A stretch of 64,000 nucleotides of DNA from Fidelibacterota bacterium. GTDB taxonomy: Bacteria; Pseudomonadota; Alphaproteobacteria; Rhodospirillales; Rhodospirillaceae. The stretch spans positions 1 through 64,000 of the forward strand of contig CANJPQ010000016.1 in assembly GCA_947476275.1 (NCBI GenBank), written 5' to 3'. Positions 60,405 to 64,000 of the stretch are shown here, piece by piece (position 1 is the first letter of the stretch; each line of letters opens with the position of its first letter). The position numbers and the translations under genes were made by a program. Under the pieces are notes generated by a model. The model was not told the origin of the DNA. It made no database searches and worked only from the letters and a program-made list of their open reading frames with translations.

Positions 60405-61127
60405 ATGACCGCCCGTGAATTCATCAAACACACCGGCCGCCGCCCCGGCGTGCAGCGCGCCCTGGCCTCGGTCGCGGCGCGGCACATCGGCCTGGTGAAG
60501 ACCACCACCCGCTGGCAGACCGTCAACGGCGACGTCGCCGCGCAAGCTTGGGCCGGCGATGCACCCGTGATCGTCGCCTTTTGGCACAATCGGCTAATGC
60601 TGATGCCCTATTGTTGGCCCTCGGCACAGCCGTTCCACATGCTCATCTCCTCACACCCGGACGGGCAATTGATCGCGCAGACCGTGGCGCATTTCGGGAT
60701 CGAGACCATTGCCGGCTCCTCCCGGCGCGGCGGCAGCGAGGCCCTGCGCAGCTTGGTGCGCAAAATTAAGGCTGGCGAAAGCGTCGGCATCACCCCCGAC
60801 GGACCGCGCGGACCGCGGATGCGCGCACGGGACGGCGCGCTGGTGCTCGCGCGCCTGACCGGCGCGCCGATCCTCCCGGCCGCCGCAGCGGTGTCGCGGC
60901 GCGCAACGCTGCGCACCTGGGATCGCTTGGTGGTGCCCTTGCCCTTCAGCCGCGGCGCCATGGTGTGGGGCACACCTATCGTCATTCCGCGCGATGCGAA
61001 CGATGCGGACCTGGAGATGTATCGCCGCACCCTCGAGCGCGAACTCACCCGAGTCACCGATGCGGCCGACGCGGCCGTGGGCGTAGCACCAACGCCGGCG
61101 GCGGAAGCAGGCCATGCGGCGGCCTGA
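60405..61127 (+). CDS. Lysophospholipid/lipid A acyltransferase (DUF374)
   Basis: 240 residues. IVAFWHNRLMLMPYCWP, MLISSHPDGQLIAQTVAHFG and ESVGITPDGPRGPRMRARDG are conserved in DUF374, a predicted LPLAT-like acyltransferase associated with Kdo transferase (waaA) and lpxK in alphaproteobacteria. Here waaA is not between it and lpxK. Ends 14 bases inside the lpxK reading frame. Confidence 0.83.
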   Translation: MTAREFIKHTGRRPGVQRALASVAARHIGLVKTTTRWQTVNGDVAAQAWAGDAPVIVAFWHNRLMLMPYCWPSAQPFHMLISSHPDGQLIAQTVAHFGIETIAGSSRRGGSEALRSLVRKIKAGESVGITPDGPRGPRMRARDGALVLARLTGAPILPAAAAVSRRATLRTWDRLVVPLPFSRGAMVWGTPIVIPRDANDADLEMYRRTLERELTRVTDAADAAVGVAPTPAAEAGHAAA

Positions 61128-62079
61128 GTTCTGGGAAAGCGACAACGGGCTTGCGCGCCTGCTCGATCCCATCGGACGGATCGGCGGCGCGATCACCACC
61201 GCCCGCGTTCGCACTGCCAGCAACTATCGACCGAACGCGCCCGTGATCAGCGTCGGCAACCTGACCGTCGGCGGCACGGGCAAGACGCCGCTCGCCATCT
61301 CGATCGTGACGCGCCTGTTGGCGCGGGGCCGCACGCCGGCGGTGATCCTGCGCGGCTACGGCGGACGCCTGAAAGGCCCCGTGCAGGTCGATCCGCACAC
61401 GCATACGGTAGAAGACGTCGGCGACGAAGCCCTGCTTCACGCAGCGCATGCGCCAACCTGGGTTGCGCGTTCACGTGCCGCCGGTGCGGCGGCGGCGGAA
61501 CGCGCGGGCGCAAATGTGCTGGTGCTGGACGACGGCCATCAGCATCCCGGCATCGCCAAAGATCTCGCGCTGGTCGCCATCGACGGGCGCACGGCGTTCG
61601 GAAACGGCCGCCTCTTTCCCGCGGGCCCGTTGCGCGAGACCGTGGCGGACGGCATGGCCCGCGCCCATGCGGCCATCATCGTCGGCGACGACGCGCGCGG
61701 GGTGGCGTCGCGCCTTGGCGACCTGCCGATCCTGCACGCACGCCTGGTGCCGGGGCCGGAAGCCGCGGGCTTGCGCGGGCAGCGTGTGGTTGCCTTCGCC
61801 GGCATCGGCGATCCGCGCAAGTTCTTCGACACCCTGCGCGACATCGGCGCGAAAGTCGTGGCGAAACATCCCTTCGACGATCACTACGGCTTCCAGGAAA
61901 CCGACGTGCAACCGATCCTGGACGAAGCGTTCTCCATCGACGCCATCCCTGTCACCACGGCGAAAGACGCGGTACGCCTCGCGCCCGATCAACGCCAGCA
62001 AGTGAACGTGTTGTCGGTCGATGTGAAATGGAGCGACGAGGCCGCGTTGGACCGATTGTTGGATGGCGTGCTGCGTTAG
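61114..62079 (+). CDS. lpxK: Tetraacyldisaccharide 4'-kinase
   Basis: 321 residues. Walker A VGNLTVGGTGKTPLAI at residues 47-62, then VILRGYGGRLKGPV, DDGHQHPGIAKDLALVAID and the PHxFxDHY-like HPFDDHYGF are LpxK signatures. It phosphorylates the lipid A precursor at the 4' position at the inner membrane. The ATG overlaps the DUF374 gene by 14 bases; its stop overlaps the convergent xseA stop by 4. Confidence 0.92.
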   Translation: MRRPEFWESDNGLARLLDPIGRIGGAITTARVRTASNYRPNAPVISVGNLTVGGTGKTPLAISIVTRLLARGRTPAVILRGYGGRLKGPVQVDPHTHTVEDVGDEALLHAAHAPTWVARSRAAGAAAAERAGANVLVLDDGHQHPGIAKDLALVAIDGRTAFGNGRLFPAGPLRETVADGMARAHAAIIVGDDARGVASRLGDLPILHARLVPGPEAAGLRGQRVVAFAGIGDPRKFFDTLRDIGAKVVAKHPFDDHYGFQETDVQPILDEAFSIDAIPVTTAKDAVRLAPDQRQQVNVLSVDVKWSDEAALDRLLDGVLR

Positions 62080-63509
62080 AGCAGCGTGCCCTGACCTTCG
62101 TCGGGCTTCTTCGCGCGCGCAGGCTTCGGCATCGGCTTTGCGGCGCGCGCGCCGGCCGTCGCCCCCACCTCGCCGTCGCCGAATTTGATCGTCAGCGCGT
62201 CGCCGCTCGTGACTTTCGCCACGGAGGTCACCGGCGCGCCGCTCGCGTCTGTCACCATCGCATAGCCGCGTTCCAGGACACGCTGCGGCGAGACGGACTC
62301 CAGCCGCGTAGCCAAGGTCGTGACGCGAATCTCCGTGTCGCGCACGACACGCTTCCACGCCGGCACCAGGCGGCCGCTGAGGCGCGCGAGTTCGTCGTGG
62401 TCGCGCTGCAACTCGCGCCGGAATCGCGTCGGGTCCAATCGCGCGCTTAGCACCGCCAGCTCTTGCTGCTTGGTGTGCATCAACTTGGCTGGCCCAGTCT
62501 TGAGCCGTTCGCTCAGACTATCCAGTTCCTGCGCCTTCTGCTCAACGATCACGTCGAGGCGCGGAATGCCGCGCACCAGGCCTTCGAGATGGATGCGCCG
62601 TTCTTCCAGCCGCCGCGTGATGCCCTGCATCATGCGGCCCGCGAGCTGTTCCACGCGCGCGCGGCATTCCAGCCGCACGGGCACGGCCATCTCAGCGGCG
62701 GCGGTGGGTGTCGGCGCGCGTTTGTCGGCGGCGTGATCGATCAGGGTCCAGTCGGTCTCGTGACCGACGGCGGAGATCAAGGGAATGACGCTGGCCGCAG
62801 CCGCGCGCACCACGATCTCTTCGTTGAAGGACCAGAGGTCTTCGAGACTGCCGCCGCCGCGCGCGACGATCAGCACATCCGGGCGCGGCACTTTGCCGGT
62901 GCCGTCGATGGCATTGAATCCCGCGATGGCCGCCGCCACTTCCGCGGCCGATCCCTCGCCCTGCACCTTCACCGGCCATAACAGCACGTGGCGCGGGAAA
63001 CGATCGGCGATGCGGTGGAGGATGTCGCGGATCACCGCGCCGGTCGGCGACGTCACCACGCCGATCACAAGCGGCAACGCCGGGATCGGCTTCTTGCGGC
63101 TTTCGTCGAACAGGCCTTCGGCGGCCAGCATCTTGCGCCGGTCCTCCAGCAGCTTGAGCAACGCGCCGGCGCCGGCGAGTTCCATCGAATCGATGATGAT
63201 CTGATAGCTCGATCGGCCCGGATAGGTCGTGAGCTTGCCGGAGACGATCACCTCCATCCCTTCCTCGGGACGGATCGAAAGCTTGCTCATCGTGCCGCGC
63301 CAGATGATCCCGTCCAAGGCGGCGGTCTCGTCCTTCAGGCGCAGGTAGCAATGGCCCGATCCGGCCACTTTGGGCTGGGAGATTTCGCCGCGCACGCGCA
63401 CGAAGCCGAACGCATCCTCGATGGTGCGTTTCAGCGACGCGGACACCTCGCTCACCGTGAAGGGCGGGGCGTTATGGGCCGTGGGCGGAAGGTCGTCGAA
63501 TTCGCTCAT
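62076..63509 (-). CDS. xseA: Exodeoxyribonuclease VII large subunit
   Basis: 477 residues. The OB-fold N-terminus ([38 protein letters not shown]), the catalytic part ([59 protein letters not shown]) and the coiled-coil C-terminus with VLERGYAMV are all present. It degrades single-stranded DNA with XseB. Its start lies 68 bases from purD, which is transcribed divergently. Confidence 0.94.
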   Translation of the reverse strand: MSEFDDLPPTAHNAPPFTVSEVSASLKRTIEDAFGFVRVRGEISQPKVAGSGHCYLRLKDETAALDGIIWRGTMSKLSIRPEEGMEVIVSGKLTTYPGRSSYQIIIDSMELAGAGALLKLLEDRRKMLAAEGLFDESRKKPIPALPLVIGVVTSPTGAVIRDILHRIADRFPRHVLLWPVKVQGEGSAAEVAAAIAGFNAIDGTGKVPRPDVLIVARGGGSLEDLWSFNEEIVVRAAAASVIPLISAVGHETDWTLIDHAADKRAPTPTAAAEMAVPVRLECRARVEQLAGRMMQGITRRLEERRIHLEGLVRGIPRLDVIVEQKAQELDSLSERLKTGPAKLMHTKQQELAVLSARLDPTRFRRELQRDHDELARLSGRLVPAWKRVVRDTEIRVTTLATRLESVSPQRVLERGYAMVTDASGAPVTSVAKVTSGDALTIKFGDGEVGATAGARAAKPMPKPARAKKPDEGQGTLL

Positions 63510-63577
63510 CCCGGCTTTATCGCAGGGCCGGTGCCTGTGCTACAAGACCCGCGCGAATCGGGTGTGCGGGGCTGAAA

Positions 63578-64000
63578 ATGCGGATTCTGGTGGTGGGCGG
63601 CGGCGGCCGCGAACATGCCCTGTGCTGGGCGATTGCCGCCTCGCCCCTGTGCGAGGCCCTGTACTGCGCGCCCGGCAACGCCGGCATCGCCGCCGAAGCG
63701 GAGTGCGTCGCTATCAGCGCCGAGGACGTGCCGGGGCTCGTCAAATTCGCCCAAGAGAAATCCATCGACTTCGTGGTGGTCGGGCCCGAGGCCCCGCTGG
63801 TGGCAGGCTTGGTGGACGCGCTCAAGACGGCGGGCATCAAAGCGTTTGGACCCAGCGCCGCGGCGGCGCGGCTCGAAGGCTCCAAGGGCTTCATGAAGGA
63901 CTTCTTCGCCCGCCACAGCATCCCGACAGCCGCCTATGGCCGCTTCCGCGACGCCGCCGCCGCCAAAGCCTTCATCGACCAGAAGGGTGCGCCGATCGTG
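63578..64000 (+). CDS. purD: Phosphoribosylamine-glycine ligase, N-terminal part
   Basis: First 141 codons; the gene continues past the right edge. [52 protein letters not shown] and [15 protein letters not shown] are the N-terminal signatures of PurD (GAR synthetase) in purine synthesis. GTGCGGGGCTG lies upstream of the ATG; no clear Shine-Dalgarno. Confidence 0.93.
   Translation, partial: MRILVVGGGGREHALCWAIAASPLCEALYCAPGNAGIAAEAECVAISAEDVPGLVKFAQEKSIDFVVVGPEAPLVAGLVDALKTAGIKAFGPSAAAARLEGSKGFMKDFFARHSIPTAAYGRFRDAAAAKAFIDQKGAPIV

Overview
The window is high-GC DNA from an alphaproteobacterium. The evidence is the gene content: HspQ, plant-type GshA, a PlcP/Agt-type pair, a DUF374 acyltransferase next to lpxK, and a deoxyhypusine-synthase-like protein next to a group IV decarboxylase. 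I cannot place it to order from sequence alone. No rRNA, tRNA or CRISPR array was seen.

Left edge (1-2600) is accessory DNA. It holds the 5' end of an IS5-type transposase, two small minus-strand genes (one with a helix-turn-helix), and a divergently transcribed S24/LexA-like repressor bracketed by three similar GG-N6-CC sites. It looks like a control region of a prophage or other mobile element. hspQ and a peroxiredoxin follow.

From 3.7 to 30.2 kb is a large surface-glycan locus, almost all on the plus strand, with most starts overlapping the upstream stop codon. Its modules are: a CDP-sugar route (rfbF, rfbG, rfbH plus an epimerase) towards a 3,6-dideoxyhexose; a PLP aminotransferase fused to a CBS pair; nonulosonic-acid synthase and CMP-transferase genes; a WlbA/WbpE/WbpD-like trio towards a 2,3-diacetamido uronic acid; a PseC-like aminotransferase; several glycosyltransferases, methyltransferases and left-handed beta-helix acyltransferases; and an 859-residue HAD protein with a GT2 on the minus strand. 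Several pathway steps are missing, so the locus must continue outside the window or use genes elsewhere. Just after it lie a broken PEP-CTERM-like gene and a response-regulator fragment.

31-49 kb is mixed metabolism: a DUF3095 protein; a three-gene operon (FAD hydroxyacid dehydrogenase, ketopantoate-reductase-like protein, Na+-dependent transporter); a CpeT-like secreted protein; a VOC protein; a hemolysin-III membrane protein; the polyamine pair; a MAPEG protein; a Rieske oxygenase; an orphan oligopeptide-type binding protein followed by a class D beta-lactamase and a GNAT protein; phosphofructokinase; chorismate mutase; and GshA.

49.5-64 kb is more housekeeping: rsmE, ubiA, a GAF/HD-GYP protein, a UbiD-family decarboxylase, pmbA, a NUDIX hydrolase, a diacylglycerol-kinase-family gene facing a PlcP/Agt-like lipid-remodelling pair, a DUF374 acyltransferase with lpxK, xseA, and the start of purD. 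The most interesting items are the CBS-aminotransferase fusion, the GIY-YIG protein with a basic tail and internal start, the broken PEP-CTERM gene beside the glycan locus, the DHS-like/decarboxylase pair, the chromosomal OXA-type enzyme and the lipid-remodelling cluster.
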